The notes under the pieces: generated by a model | Told to the model about the DNA's origin: nothing | The model's database searches: none | The model's input: only the letters and a program-made list of their open reading frames with translations | Shown: piece after piece, positions 45,095 through 53,681 of the stretch | Numbering within the stretch: position 1 is the stretch's first letter | Layout: each line of letters begins with the position of its first letter | Origin: Rhizobium rhododendri | GTDB taxonomy: Bacteria > Pseudomonadota > Alphaproteobacteria > Rhizobiales > Rhizobiaceae | DNA length: 64,000 nucleotides | NCBI RefSeq assembly: GCF_007000325.2 | Contig: NZ_CP117268.1 | Location: 1,054,001 to 1,118,000 of the forward strand | Reading direction: 5' to 3' | Made by a program: the position numbers and the translations under genes

Positions 45095-45808
45095 ATGTGC
45101 AATCTGTACAATCTGACGAGCAACCAGCAAGCCATCCGCGATTTTATCGATGTCACCCGATATCGCGAGGGCAATTTGCCTCCGTCCCTCAACGTCCACC
45201 CAGACCGTCCCGGCCCGATCATCCGTATCGATCCCGACGGCAAACGGGAGCTGGTCATGTCAGTCTGGGGCATGCCAACCCCGGACGTCCACCTTGGCGG
45301 CAAGCCGGACAAGGGGGTGACCAATGTTCGCAAGACATGGATCCCGCATTGGCAGCAGTGGCTTGGCGTTGAAAACCGTTGTCTTGTTCTCGCAACCGCG
45401 TTCAGCGAATATGAACAGGTGTCCGATCCAGAAACGGGCAGGAAGTGCTTGCGTTGGTTCGCCGTGAACGAGGCCCAGCCGGTGTTCGCCCTTGCAGGCA
45501 TTCATACGCGATGGACCGGTGCCCGTGGTCCGATCAAAGCGCCGCGCGAAGGCGAGCACGACATCTTTGCGTTTCTGACGACCGACCCCAACGATATCGT
45601 CAAACCGATCCATCCCAAAGCCATGCCCGTGCTTTTGACGACACGAGAAGAATGCGAGATCTGGATGACGGCAGACTGGAAAGAGGCCAAGAAACTCCAG
45701 CGACCGCTTCCGGAAGAGAGAATGACGGTCCTGCCGCGATACACGGCAGTCGGCGGACTGGGCGGGCATCCCGGCCAAACCGCAGACCTGTTGCCGGCGC
45801 CCCTTTGA
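45095..45808 (+). CDS. SOS-response-associated peptidase (SRAP/YedK), intact copy
   Basis: 237 aa. SRAP proteins protect abasic sites in single-stranded DNA by forming a DNA-protein crosslink through Cys2 and can later reverse it. All key residues are visible: Cys2 (MCNLYNLTSN), Asn77 (GVTNVRKTW), Glu105 (TAFSEYEQ) and His173 (KPIHPKAMPV). Length is normal. The next gene begins directly after its stop. It is closely similar to the frameshifted copy at 5937, so this one likely supplies the activity. It belongs logically with the DNA-damage genes at 53-61 kb. Confidence 0.95.
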   Translation: MCNLYNLTSNQQAIRDFIDVTRYREGNLPPSLNVHPDRPGPIIRIDPDGKRELVMSVWGMPTPDVHLGGKPDKGVTNVRKTWIPHWQQWLGVENRCLVLATAFSEYEQVSDPETGRKCLRWFAVNEAQPVFALAGIHTRWTGARGPIKAPREGEHDIFAFLTTDPNDIVKPIHPKAMPVLLTTREECEIWMTADWKEAKKLQRPLPEERMTVLPRYTAVGGLGGHPGQTADLLPAPL

Positions 45809-46135
45809 ATGGCGAAAAACGAGCGCGCCTATCCAGACACGCCGGATGGTCGGTATTTCGTGGTGCGGGGCAGGCTCTGGCGCAAAAGCAATCCCTGTCT
45901 GGAGGAGACAAGGCGCGTCCAACTTGTGGGCGAGCTGATGGCGGCCCGTCGGGCCGTTCGGGATGCCAAAGGGGAAAAGGACGCAACGACTGCCGCGCGC
46001 AGTCTGGTCGATGAGGCCAAAATCGCCCTTGGAGAGCGAGGGCCCGTCTGGTGGGAGGATGGCGCGCCGGATTACAATCGCAAGCTCGCCAAGAACACAC
46101 CCTATGCCGACTGGTGGGCCGCTTCCTGCAACTGA
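45809..46135 (+). CDS. Hypothetical protein co-transcribed with SRAP
   Basis: 108 aa, basic and Trp-rich, soluble. The ATG immediately follows the TGA of the SRAP gene, so translation is coupled. Visible features are RYFVVRGRLWRKSNPCLEE near 15, ELMAARRAVRDAKG near 42 and GPVWWEDGAPDYNR near 78. Proteins of this appearance are common beside DNA-damage genes in rhizobia (from memory), but no domain is known to me. A DNA-associated role is a guess from context. Confidence 0.75.
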   Translation: MAKNERAYPDTPDGRYFVVRGRLWRKSNPCLEETRRVQLVGELMAARRAVRDAKGEKDATTAARSLVDEAKIALGERGPVWWEDGAPDYNRKLAKNTPYADWWAASCN

Positions 46136-46178
46136 AGAGGTCGCTGCCGGTCGAATGGCAGGTTCAGGGCGCGATCCG

Positions 46179-46481
46179 CTACGAGACTGCTGCCGTCGAT
46201 GCCGATGGTCCCGTGACAAAGCCGAGCACGAAGGTCACGACCTTGTCGGATGACATCTCGCACGGCTTCAGTGTCAGCCCTGCGTCATTCAGACGATAGA
46301 GATTGAAACTGACCATGTCGGATCCGGCCAGGTCTTCGGCATAGAGCCAGACGCGTTTGCGATCGGCGGAGCGGTTGACGGTCACCCCCCATCGTCGCCC
46401 CTCGAACATGCCTTCCGCATAGCCATCGGCAAATCGCTCTAGGGCGTGCCAGAAGGCATCGTGTGGCGGATCGGTTATCAT
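46179..46481 (-). CDS. Hypothetical protein
   Basis: 100 aa from ATG 46481. Visible features are DAFWHALERFADGYAEGMFEGRRWGV near residue 7-32, VWLYAEDLAGSDMVSFNLYRL near 45 and SDKVVTFVLGF near 80. Soluble, with alternating hydrophobic strands. Converges with the gene ending at 46135. A longer start at 46547 is possible but less protein-like. Function unknown. Confidence 0.7.
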   Translation of the reverse strand: MITDPPHDAFWHALERFADGYAEGMFEGRRWGVTVNRSADRKRVWLYAEDLAGSDMVSFNLYRLNDAGLTLKPCEMSSDKVVTFVLGFVTGPSASTAAVS

Positions 46482-46569
46482 GGCAGCACGATAGGGTGAG
46501 ACCCAATGACAGACAAGCGGATCACGTTCACTGGAATGTTCCGGCATTCCCGGTCAGCGGTGCGCTGAG

Positions 46570-46715
46570 CCACTTCGCCTTGGTTACCTGTGCCAAAATC
46601 GGCCATGGCAATCGGGACGCTGCGTTGCTTGATCTGGCGCAGCGCGTCACGCGCGCGTTCTTGTCTGTCAGAAGAGAGGTTTCGGTCATCTCGAGTTCGA
46701 GGCGCGCCGATTGGG
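46570..46715 (-). pseudogene. Fragment of an EAL-domain gene
   Basis: The minus strand reads ARLELEMTETSLLTDKNAR in one frame and DALRQIKQRSVPIAMADFGTGNQGEV in the next. This is the LE.TE...D...A...L..IK..GV.IA.DDFGTG core of EAL phosphodiesterases. The first catalytic Asp of DDFGTG is Ala and a frameshift splits the two parts; nothing else of the gene remains. It is probably a leftover of a GGDEF-EAL gene. Confidence 0.75.
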
Positions 46716-46777
46716 CCTGTTTCGCGGAATTAGGTAGCAGATGCCACCACTTCCTTGAAGTTCATGGGCGACGCAAA

Positions 46778-47350
46778 TCATCTCCGTCTTATGTAGACAG
46801 GGTCCTCTTCCTCGCCCTCGTCGGCGGTGCCCGCCATTGCCATACGTATGCCTTGCCAAGCTGTCGCCGCTGACTCGATGCCAAAGTCTTCTTCCATCCA
46901 ACGGATGAACGTTCTTGTGCCCATCAGTGCGATATCGGCTCGGATCGCTCTCACAGCGTCACGACCGCCACGATCGTCCATGATCACGACGATTTCCTCC
47001 GTTTGCGCTAACGCAGCTTTGAGATCTTGGACGGCGGAAAAGACACTTCGTTCCCCGCGGTCGCTCCAGTCGGGGTGTAGGTCATCCGGCCTCCCAGCCA
47101 TTTCCCAAAGGAGCATCTCGCGTTCGTGTCGCTGGCCTCCGACTGTTTTGAGAACCGTAATTTTGTCTCGCTTGCTTTGCAGCCACTCAACCACGTAAGC
47201 TCAAGCGTTTCGTCTCTGATCCCAGCCTTCGCCTGGCTCACGAATGGCTTCGGCAGTCACCATGTCGGTGATCATCACCTCGCATCCCGGCTCGAAGAGC
47301 CAGTTCAGCGCTTCGATCGTGCCAAGAAGATATAATGGAGTGTTGTCCAT
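46778..47350 (-). pseudogene. PIN-domain-like nuclease gene interrupted by one stop codon
   Basis: From ATG 47350 the frame reads MDNTPLYLLGTIEALNWLFEPG, VMITDMVTAEAI, then TGA at 47203-47201 (codon 50), and continues without shift as YVVEWLQSKRDKITVLKT, EEIVVIMDDRGGRDAVRAI and MGTRTFIRWMEEDFG to 46778. The pattern DNTPL...TD.V..E...MDDR...GT...L resembles PIN-fold RNases of the DUF3368 kind, often toxins. A single nonsense change is the only lesion. Alternatively a 138-aa product could start after the stop. No antitoxin gene was found upstream. Confidence 0.6.
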
Positions 47351-47584
47351 GATTAAGAAGCGGGGTGTCCCTTGGATGCTCTCGCTGTAACTCTCTCCCG
47401 AAGATAAGGTCCATTACCATCCGTCAGGTTTTCGCCCGTTGATTGCATCGAGTCTGGTGGCAGTTGTTAACTAAGTTCGGAATTCTCCGAGGGCTGAGAC
47501 AGCTGCTCGATTGGGCGGAAGGCTTCGGGAACAAATCCGGACGCAGACTGTTGCCCTATCCAGCAACCATCACCTAGGTGCGCG

Positions 47585-48106
47585 ATGTTCGAAAACGAAA
47601 CCGATTGGAAGTCAGCTACCACGGTAATCTGCGACATCCTGCGAGGGAGTTCATCGCTGGCGGTACAGACCCGATCGTCGCAAGCTGAGAACGGAAGACA
47701 GCGGTCACAGTCTTTAAGCTGGCGCTACGAGCAGACACAGCCCTATCACGTCGGCCCGGATCCCGCATCGGCGCTTTTCTCGTCGGGACATCTTCGCGAC
47801 GTCCTGACACGAATGTCGGCTTCGGACTTCTTTTTCGCCTATGAGGCCGTTCCAGACCTGGAGCTCACTGCGCATATCGACGCAGCACTTTCCGAGTTCT
47901 CTTCGATAGACCTGACGCTGGTGAAGCTGACGGTCGGCTCGGTTGCACTTACATGGCTGCTTGTGTCGCTTGGGTCACCGCGCGATCTCGTACTTTGGAA
48001 GATGAAGTATCATCTGCGCAAGGCGCAACTATTCGATCCCAGTTCCTCCAATGACGCGGGTCCGAAAGCAGACCTGGGAGCGCCGGCACAAAACTTCGAT
48101 CGTTAA
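47585..48106 (+). CDS. Hypothetical protein with one membrane segment
   Basis: 173 aa. The N-terminal 80 residues are Ser/Gln-rich and look disordered. Residues 80-150 are more ordered: DFFFAYEAVPDLELTAHIDAAL, then a hydrophobic stretch LTVGSVALTWLLVSLG near 118-133 that could cross the membrane, then a basic segment WKMKYHLRKAQLF. Codon use in the second half is coding-like. No family recognised and the ribosome-binding site is weak. Confidence 0.5.
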   Translation: MFENETDWKSATTVICDILRGSSSLAVQTRSSQAENGRQRSQSLSWRYEQTQPYHVGPDPASALFSSGHLRDVLTRMSASDFFFAYEAVPDLELTAHIDAALSEFSSIDLTLVKLTVGSVALTWLLVSLGSPRDLVLWKMKYHLRKAQLFDPSSSNDAGPKADLGAPAQNFDR

Positions 48107-48293
48107 AATCGACCTTTACGAAGATTTTATCCTGAACTCTGCTTTGGCTGCATTTGAACCTAAGTCGCTAAATGGAAGTCTGTCGAGGCGCGGCGCAGGG
48201 AGTTTCGTCCAGTTCCGGACAGACAGAAAAGGGACGAAACCATAATCTGCCTTTTGCATTTTCCTCGGTCCATTATTCGAGCGGAGACATACG

Positions 48294-48476
48294 ATGGAAG
48301 AGAAGAAGCGCCGGGTTCAATTGACGAAAGAGCAGAAGCGAAGGCTTGCCGAGAAATCCACGGAAATTGCCTTCGCGGAGGAGGAAAGGCGGCGACGGGA
48401 AGCACAGGCGAAGTCGGCCCGCCTTCGAAGTCTCCGGGAGGAGCGGTCGTCGGGATCGATCTCCAGACCGAGCTAA
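48294..48476 (+). CDS. Small charged coiled-coil protein
   Basis: 60 aa, about half Lys/Arg/Glu, predicted to be one long helix (KKRRVQLTKEQKRRLAEKS, AEEERRRREAQAKSARLRSL). The ATG is preceded by GCGGAGAC. No domain known. Such proteins often bind nucleic acid, but that is a guess. Confidence 0.5.
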   Translation: MEEKKRRVQLTKEQKRRLAEKSTEIAFAEEERRRREAQAKSARLRSLREERSSGSISRPS

Positions 48477-48857
48477 CCATCGCGTAGGAGAATGTGAAGC
48501 AGTCGGCCTGCCTGATCTTCACACTCAGTGCCCCGGCGGAAGCCGCATCGATGCATCGCGAATTTGCGCCAGGCCCGCTGCCACGGCCATTCTGGGCCGT
48601 TTACAATGCCTCGCCCTTGACGAACAGCGATTGCCATTACCACCCTTTCGCCAGGCGTATCAGAATACGCACCACTCCTAGATGGAGAGGTTAGGGAACG
48701 ATTCACGCGCCACTCGGAAGCCACCAATTCTCGAGGCGCGCCTTTTTTTAGTTCAGACGGAAAGCATGTGATCGTCGATAGCCGTCGGCAATGTCCTGTT
48801 AGGAGAAATGCATTATTGGCACTCATCGAACGAGTTGACGATCGCATAGGGAAGGCA
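48477..48857. other. Intergenic region with a possible terminator
   Basis: No gene recognised. The region ends with GGGAAGG before the ATG at 48858. It contains a hairpin followed by seven T residues, listed separately. Confidence 0.4.
48706..48749 (+). terminator. Possible Rho-independent terminator
   Basis: CGCGCC (48706-48711) can pair with GGCGCG (48735-48740) across a 23-base loop, followed by seven T residues (48743-48749). The loop is longer than usual, so confidence is moderate. Confidence 0.4.
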
Positions 48858-49181
48858 ATGGGTTTGAACGAGGAAAATGAACCTTCGCTAACGGAAAGAC
48901 GTCGCGCTGCCTATGAGCGCGCTGTTGACAGATATCGTGCTCGGGGGACGCCGATCGACCGCGACCCGGTCTTTGTCGCCCTCATTTCGCAGTGGATAGA
49001 AGGCAGCATCGAGATGTCTGACGTGGCAGCGCGGTCGTCACCAAGCGGGCGGAACGTTGTTCTGAAATCCGAGATATTAGCAACTGGAAAGACCAACGAA
49101 ATCCCGATGTCAAACGATCAGCTCCTGTCCGAATTGAACAGAATGATAGGACTTCACGACACCTCAATGTCCCAGCCTTAG
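48858..49181 (+). CDS. Hypothetical protein
   Basis: 107 aa from ATG 48858 with GGGAAGG upstream; a longer frame from 48768 is less likely. The N-terminal half has TERRRAAYERAVDRYRARGTPIDRDPVF followed by ISQWIEGSIEMSDV, a helical layout; the last 40 residues are Ser/Asn-rich. No family recognised. A good terminator follows 27 bases after the stop, which supports a real transcription unit. Confidence 0.6.
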   Translation: MGLNEENEPSLTERRRAAYERAVDRYRARGTPIDRDPVFVALISQWIEGSIEMSDVAARSSPSGRNVVLKSEILATGKTNEIPMSNDQLLSELNRMIGLHDTSMSQP

Positions 49182-49207
49182 GTTTCCACAGTGAAAAGAA
49201 TGCCGAG

Positions 49208-49233
49208 ACGGGTCCGCTCGGGGTCCGTTTTTT
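49208..49233 (+). terminator. Rho-independent terminator
   Basis: ACGGGTCC (49208-49215) pairs with GGGTCCGT (49221-49228), with two G-T wobbles, across the 5-base loop GCTCG. Six T residues follow. It lies just downstream of the hypothetical gene ending at 49181. Confidence 0.65.
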
Positions 49234-49439
49234 CACCGCTCGCCATTCAGGCACGCGGAACATACGTCGCTGTCGATGCGCGAACGCTTGCAGCCTGTTC
49301 CAACCGGCCGGCTGAGACCCTTGGTAAATCGCTTGGCGCGTGGTTCGCAGCTCAGCGATCATGGCCGGCTCTCCTTGGGCTGCGGGCCATTCGCCCAGGT
49401 TTTAACGCTTGCCTAAGGCTGGCATATCTGACCACCGTG

Positions 49440-49652
49440 CTCACGACCATCGTTTTGCCGCCCCCGCCGCCGATTTCAAGGAGAGTTGCCAGCGCCACCG
49501 GCCTCATGGAACCACTGTTCGGCGAGGCGCAGGGCTTGCCCGGGATCATCCGTGCGTGCCGCGCTTACAGGCAGCGGCATCTGAAGCTCGGCGACATTCA
49601 CCCAGGACCTATACTCCGCAGTTCCACGGCTCCAGTCGACCACCACCAGCAT
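49440..49652 (-). pseudogene. XdhC stub at the end of the PaoABC-like operon
   Basis: From ATG 49652, just past the stop of the Mo subunit, the frame gives VVVDWSRGTAEYRSW and DPGQALRLAEQWFHEAGG, then shifts to the next frame as VALATLLEIGGG. XdhC proteins begin with ...A..W...G..VALATV.E..GS.P. The rest of the gene is missing. An intact XdhC at 20606 might serve both enzymes. Confidence 0.6.
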
Positions 49653-49653
49653 G

Positions 49654-51855
49654 TCAGGCGACCTCCGGAAGACCGCCGATCAGTCTGTCGAGCGTGATCG
49701 GATAGTCCCGGACCCGGATGCCAGTTGCGTTGTAGACGGCGTTGGCGATGGCAGCGGACACGCCACAGAGACCAAGCTCGCCAACGCCCTTAGCCTTCAT
49801 CGGCGAAGACATAGGATCCGTCTCATCCATGAAGATAACCTCCTGGTGCGGGATGTCGGCATGGACCGGCACTTCGTAGCCCGCCAGATCATGATTGACG
49901 AAGAACCCTTTGCGGGTGTCCACAGCCAGTTCTTCCAACAGCGCGCCGCCTGCGCCCATCGTCATTGCGCCGATGACCTGGCTGCGTGCGGTGATGGGAT
50001 TGAGGATGCGGCCCGCAGCACAGACGGCGAGCATGCGCCGGATACGGGTCTCCCCCGTCGCGACATCGACGCCGACTTCGACAAAATGCGCGCCGAACGT
50101 CGATTGCTGATGCGTTTTCGACAGATCGCCCCACGTCATCGTGTCTTCCCCGACAAGTCCGTCGGAGCCTGCGGCCTCGGCCAGCGAAACCGATCTGTCG
50201 CCAGAGCGCACCATACCGTTTTCGAAGGCGACGTCATTGGCATTCAGCCCGAGCTTCTGGGCAATCGCCTCACGCAGCTTGATGCAGGCCGCATAGACGC
50301 CGGACGTGGCGGAATTGGCCCCGAACTGACCGCCCGAACCGGCCGAGACGGGAAAACGGCTGTCACCGAGATGGACGCCCACCTTGTCCATCGTCACGCC
50401 CATCATCTCGGCGGCAGTCTGGGCGATGATCGTATAGCTGCCTGTGCCGATGTCGGTCATATCTGTTTCGACCGTCACGATCCCGTCCTTGTCGAGGCGG
50501 ACCCTCGCTCCAGACGGAACTGTCTGGTTGTTGCGAAATGCCGCAGCAACGCCCATGCCGACCAGCCAATTGCCGTCGCGCCTCGATCCCGGCCTTGCGC
50601 GGGCATCCCAGCCGAAGCGTTCTGCCCCCCGTTTCAGGCAGCCGATCAGATTGCGGTGCGAAAAGGGTCGTTCGGGTTTTTCGGGGTCGACCTGGGTGTC
50701 GTTGACGATCCGAAACTTTATCGGGTCCATGCCGACCTTCTCGGCAATCTCGTCGATGGCAATCTCGAGCGCCATCAGTCCAGGCGCTTCTCCCGGCGCA
50801 CGCATGGCGTTGCCTTCCGGCAGGTCCAGCGTTGCCAGCCGCATGGCAGTCATACGATTGGCGCCGGCGTAGAGAAGCCGGGACTGCATCACGGCCGTCT
50901 CCGGCTTTCCATCTTTAAGGTTTCCGGACCAGCTTTCATGGCCGATGGCCGTGATCTTGCCGTCACGCCCGGCCCCGATCCGGATGCGCTGGATGGTCGC
51001 CGGACGATGCGTGGCATTGTTGGCCATCATTGGCCGCGGCAACGTCACCTTCACCGGGCGCTTCGCAGCCTTCGCTGCAAAAGCCGCAAGAACGGTATCG
51101 GCGCGCAGGAACAGCTTGCCCCCGAAACCGCCGCCGATGAAGGGCGACATAACGTGAATTTTCTCCTTGTCGACACCGAGAGTGGTTGCAAGGTCGGTGC
51201 GCCACCAGTTGATCATCTGGCTTGAGGTCCAGACCGTCAGCTCATCGCCGCTCCATGCGGCGATCGAAGCGAATGGCTCCATCATCGAATGCGACTGGTC
51301 GGGCGTCGTATAGCGTTCGTCAAGACTGACGGCGGCCGCCTTGAAGGCCCCCTCGAAGTCCCCGACCGCCGTATCCTGCTCGTCCTTGGACTCCTTCGGT
51401 TCGACCGCGCCGGCCATAGCGTCCTTCAGGTCGAAGGAACCCTTCCCTTCGGTGTAATCGACCTTGATCAAGGCGGCCGCTGACCGCGCCTGTTCGAAGG
51501 TCTCGGCAACCACGACCGCGACCGCCTGATGGTAATGCTGGATTTCCTCGCCGCCAAATAGATTGGCGATGTTGAATTTGCCTTTCTTGCGTTTGCCGAC
51601 GTCAAGCGCAGTGACGACGGCGATGACGCCCGGCGCGGCCTTCGCGGCGTCCGCGTCCACCGATTTGATGCGACCCATGGCGATGGCCGCGCCCACCGGA
51701 TAGCCATAGGCATAGCGGATCGCGGGATCGTGCCACTCATAGGCATAGATCGCACGACCGGTGGTCTTGAGCTGGCCGTCGATGCGCGGGATCGGCTGGC
51801 CCACCACCTTCAACTGGTCGATTGGATTGGTCGTTGCTGGCGTATCGAACTGCAT
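49654..51855 (-). CDS. paoC: Aldehyde oxidoreductase, Mo-binding subunit (PaoC-like)
   Basis: 733 aa, xanthine oxidase family, close in layout to E. coli PaoC (YagR), the subunit that oxidises aromatic aldehydes in the periplasm. Motifs: FIGGGFGGKLFLRADT near 243, NAMRAPGEAPGLMALEIA near 350, DIGTGSYTIIAQTAAEMMG near 470 and KAKGVGELGLCGVSAAIANAV near 690 with the catalytic Glu. Its own signal peptide is absent; it would be exported as a complex with the Tat-tagged small subunit. It follows the FAD subunit by three bases. Shows only moderate resemblance to the cytoplasmic-type enzyme at 21607. Confidence 0.93.
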   Translation of the reverse strand: MQFDTPATTNPIDQLKVVGQPIPRIDGQLKTTGRAIYAYEWHDPAIRYAYGYPVGAAIAMGRIKSVDADAAKAAPGVIAVVTALDVGKRKKGKFNIANLFGGEEIQHYHQAVAVVVAETFEQARSAAALIKVDYTEGKGSFDLKDAMAGAVEPKESKDEQDTAVGDFEGAFKAAAVSLDERYTTPDQSHSMMEPFASIAAWSGDELTVWTSSQMINWWRTDLATTLGVDKEKIHVMSPFIGGGFGGKLFLRADTVLAAFAAKAAKRPVKVTLPRPMMANNATHRPATIQRIRIGAGRDGKITAIGHESWSGNLKDGKPETAVMQSRLLYAGANRMTAMRLATLDLPEGNAMRAPGEAPGLMALEIAIDEIAEKVGMDPIKFRIVNDTQVDPEKPERPFSHRNLIGCLKRGAERFGWDARARPGSRRDGNWLVGMGVAAAFRNNQTVPSGARVRLDKDGIVTVETDMTDIGTGSYTIIAQTAAEMMGVTMDKVGVHLGDSRFPVSAGSGGQFGANSATSGVYAACIKLREAIAQKLGLNANDVAFENGMVRSGDRSVSLAEAAGSDGLVGEDTMTWGDLSKTHQQSTFGAHFVEVGVDVATGETRIRRMLAVCAAGRILNPITARSQVIGAMTMGAGGALLEELAVDTRKGFFVNHDLAGYEVPVHADIPHQEVIFMDETDPMSSPMKAKGVGELGLCGVSAAIANAVYNATGIRVRDYPITLDRLIGGLPEVA

Positions 51856-51858
51856 GGC

Positions 51859-52809
51859 TCAACCCCTGGCTTCGGTGATGACAGCACCGAGCGCGCGCTC
51901 GACGAGGTTCACCTTGAAACGGTTCTGGTCGGACGGGCGGGCGTCTGCGAGGAGGACCGCAGTGGTGGCCCGCGCGCCCTTCGGCAATTGCACCTCGGCG
52001 GCGTCCATCCGCCACGGCTTGTGGGCGACACCGCCGACGGCGACGCGCCCGGTCCCATCGGGCTGAATAATCGCTCCGACGGAGATCAGCGCGAAGGCAT
52101 AGGAGGCGCGGTCGCGAACCTTGCGGTAGATGTGCTTACCCCCGATCGGCGCGGGCAGGGTGACGGCCGTGACGAACTCGCCAGGCTCGAGCACGGTCTC
52201 GATATGGGGCGTGGCGCCCGGCAGACGATGGAAATCGGCGATCGGAATGGCGCGGGTCTGCCCGCTCTCCTTCACGGTCTCGACGACCGCATCCAGGGCG
52301 CGCATGGCGATTGCCATGTCGCTTGGATGCGTGGCGATGCAGGCGTCGCTGGCGCCGACAATCGCCAGTTGGCGGGTGACGCCGCCGATGGCCGAGCATC
52401 CGCTGCCCGGCTGGCGTTTGTTGCAGGGCTGGTTGGTGTCATAAAAGTAGGGACAGCGTGTCCGCTGAAGGAGGTTTCCTGCGGTCGTGGCCTTATTTCG
52501 CAATTGCCCGGAGGCACCGGCCAGCAGCGCGCGGGATAGAAGTCCGTAGTCGCGCCGCACGGTCTGGTCGGCGGCAAGGTCCGTGTTGCGCACAAGCGCC
52601 CCTATGCGCAAGCCGCCCTCGCCCGTGGCTTCGATTTTATCGAGACCGAGACCGTTGACGTCGATCAGGTGGCCCGGTGTCTCGATCTGCAGCTTCATCA
52701 GGTCGAGAAGATTGGTGCCACCGGCGATGAACTTGGCGTTCGGATTGCTGGCTGCAGCCTTGGCGGCGGCCTCGACAGAGTTGGCGCGTTCGAAGGTAAA
52801 GGGTCTCAT
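51859..52809 (-). CDS. paoB: Aldehyde oxidoreductase, FAD/4Fe-4S subunit (PaoB-like)
   Basis: 316 aa from ATG 52809, which overlaps the stop of the small subunit (ATGA); the frame is open upstream but that part is not coding. FAD-binding segments [16 protein letters not shown] near 25 and [15 protein letters not shown] near 105. Four cysteines in RTRC, QPCNK, GSGC and DACIA match the extra cluster loop described for PaoB (CNKR-x-PGSGCSA). Transfers electrons from the FeS subunit to the external acceptor. Confidence 0.93.
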   Translation of the reverse strand: MRPFTFERANSVEAAAKAAASNPNAKFIAGGTNLLDLMKLQIETPGHLIDVNGLGLDKIEATGEGGLRIGALVRNTDLAADQTVRRDYGLLSRALLAGASGQLRNKATTAGNLLQRTRCPYFYDTNQPCNKRQPGSGCSAIGGVTRQLAIVGASDACIATHPSDMAIAMRALDAVVETVKESGQTRAIPIADFHRLPGATPHIETVLEPGEFVTAVTLPAPIGGKHIYRKVRDRASYAFALISVGAIIQPDGTGRVAVGGVAHKPWRMDAAEVQLPKGARATTAVLLADARPSDQNRFKVNLVERALGAVITEARG

Positions 52810-53444
52810 GCTTCTGTCCCCGCAACGTCCCTGATGGCATCGACGATGTTGGAGTAAGCGCCGCAGCGACAGATATTGCCGCTCATGCGTTCGCGGATCT
52901 CGGCGAGCGTCGCCTTTCCGTCCGCCGTCAGATCGCCCGTGACATGGCTCGGGACATTCGCCTTGATCTCCTCCAACATCGCCACGGAGGAACAGATTTG
53001 TCCCGGCGTGCAGTAGCCGCACTGGAACCCGTCATGCTTGACAAAGGCGGCCTGCATGGGATGGAGATCGCCGGGCTTGCCGAGGCCTTCGATCGTGACG
53101 ACCTGGTCGCCCTCGTGCATCAGGGCGAGCGTCAGGCAGGAATTGATCCTGCGCCCGTCGACGATGACAGTACAAGCGCCGCACTGGCCGTGGTCGCAGC
53201 CTTTCTTCGTGCCGGTCAGATGAAGATGCTCCCGCAGGGCGTCGAGGAGGGTCGTCCTGTTGTCGACGTCCAGCTCGCGGTGTTCTCCGTTTACGCTCAG
53301 CGAGACCTTGGAGGTGAAGGTCGCTTCGCTCCCCACCGGTTCAGTCGCCACCGCCTTGCCCGCTATCCCGGACACCACCACGGTCGCGGCAGATGAGATG
53401 AGGAGGTCGCGGCGGGACAGTTCCAGATCGATTGGGCTTGGCAT
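52806..53444 (-). CDS. paoA: Aldehyde oxidoreductase, 2Fe-2S subunit with Tat signal (PaoA-like)
   Basis: 212 aa. The N-terminus has a twin-arginine signal ([21 protein letters not shown]), so the complex should be exported folded to the periplasm, as PaoABC is. Cluster [17 protein letters not shown] with SCLTLAL; cluster [14 protein letters not shown] and [13 protein letters not shown] 20-residue insertion ([20 protein letters not shown]) separates the two Cys pairs of cluster II, typical of PaoA. First gene of the operon; no regulator is adjacent. Confidence 0.95.
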   Translation of the reverse strand: MPSPIDLELSRRDLLISSAATVVVSGIAGKAVATEPVGSEATFTSKVSLSVNGEHRELDVDNRTTLLDALREHLHLTGTKKGCDHGQCGACTVIVDGRRINSCLTLALMHEGDQVVTIEGLGKPGDLHPMQAAFVKHDGFQCGYCTPGQICSSVAMLEEIKANVPSHVTGDLTADGKATLAEIRERMSGNICRCGAYSNIVDAIRDVAGTEA

Positions 53445-53681
53445 GGTCGGCTCCGCTTCGTTGGAAAAGATCGGGGCGCAAAGTGCTCACACAGCGCCCC
53501 TTGTCTTTCCAAGCTAGGGCTATGGGCGGCGACAAATAGGGGGCGTCGTCGCATGCCGCTATCGTCCCCGATCATATATCTGTGATGGTGCGCCGCATCA
53601 TATCGACCGATCAGATCCTCGTTCCTGCATGGACAAGGGCGCACACCAACACTTCACCTTACCGGATCGATCCGGGACGGG

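Noticed and set aside
49191-49697. Plus-strand 168-codon frame
   Set aside because: Rich in Arg/Pro/Ala without features, overlaps the terminator and the XdhC stub on the other strand.
52810-53022. N-terminal extension of the PaoB-like subunit
   Set aside because: Overlaps the small subunit in another frame; the start MRPFTFERA at 52809 matches the family.
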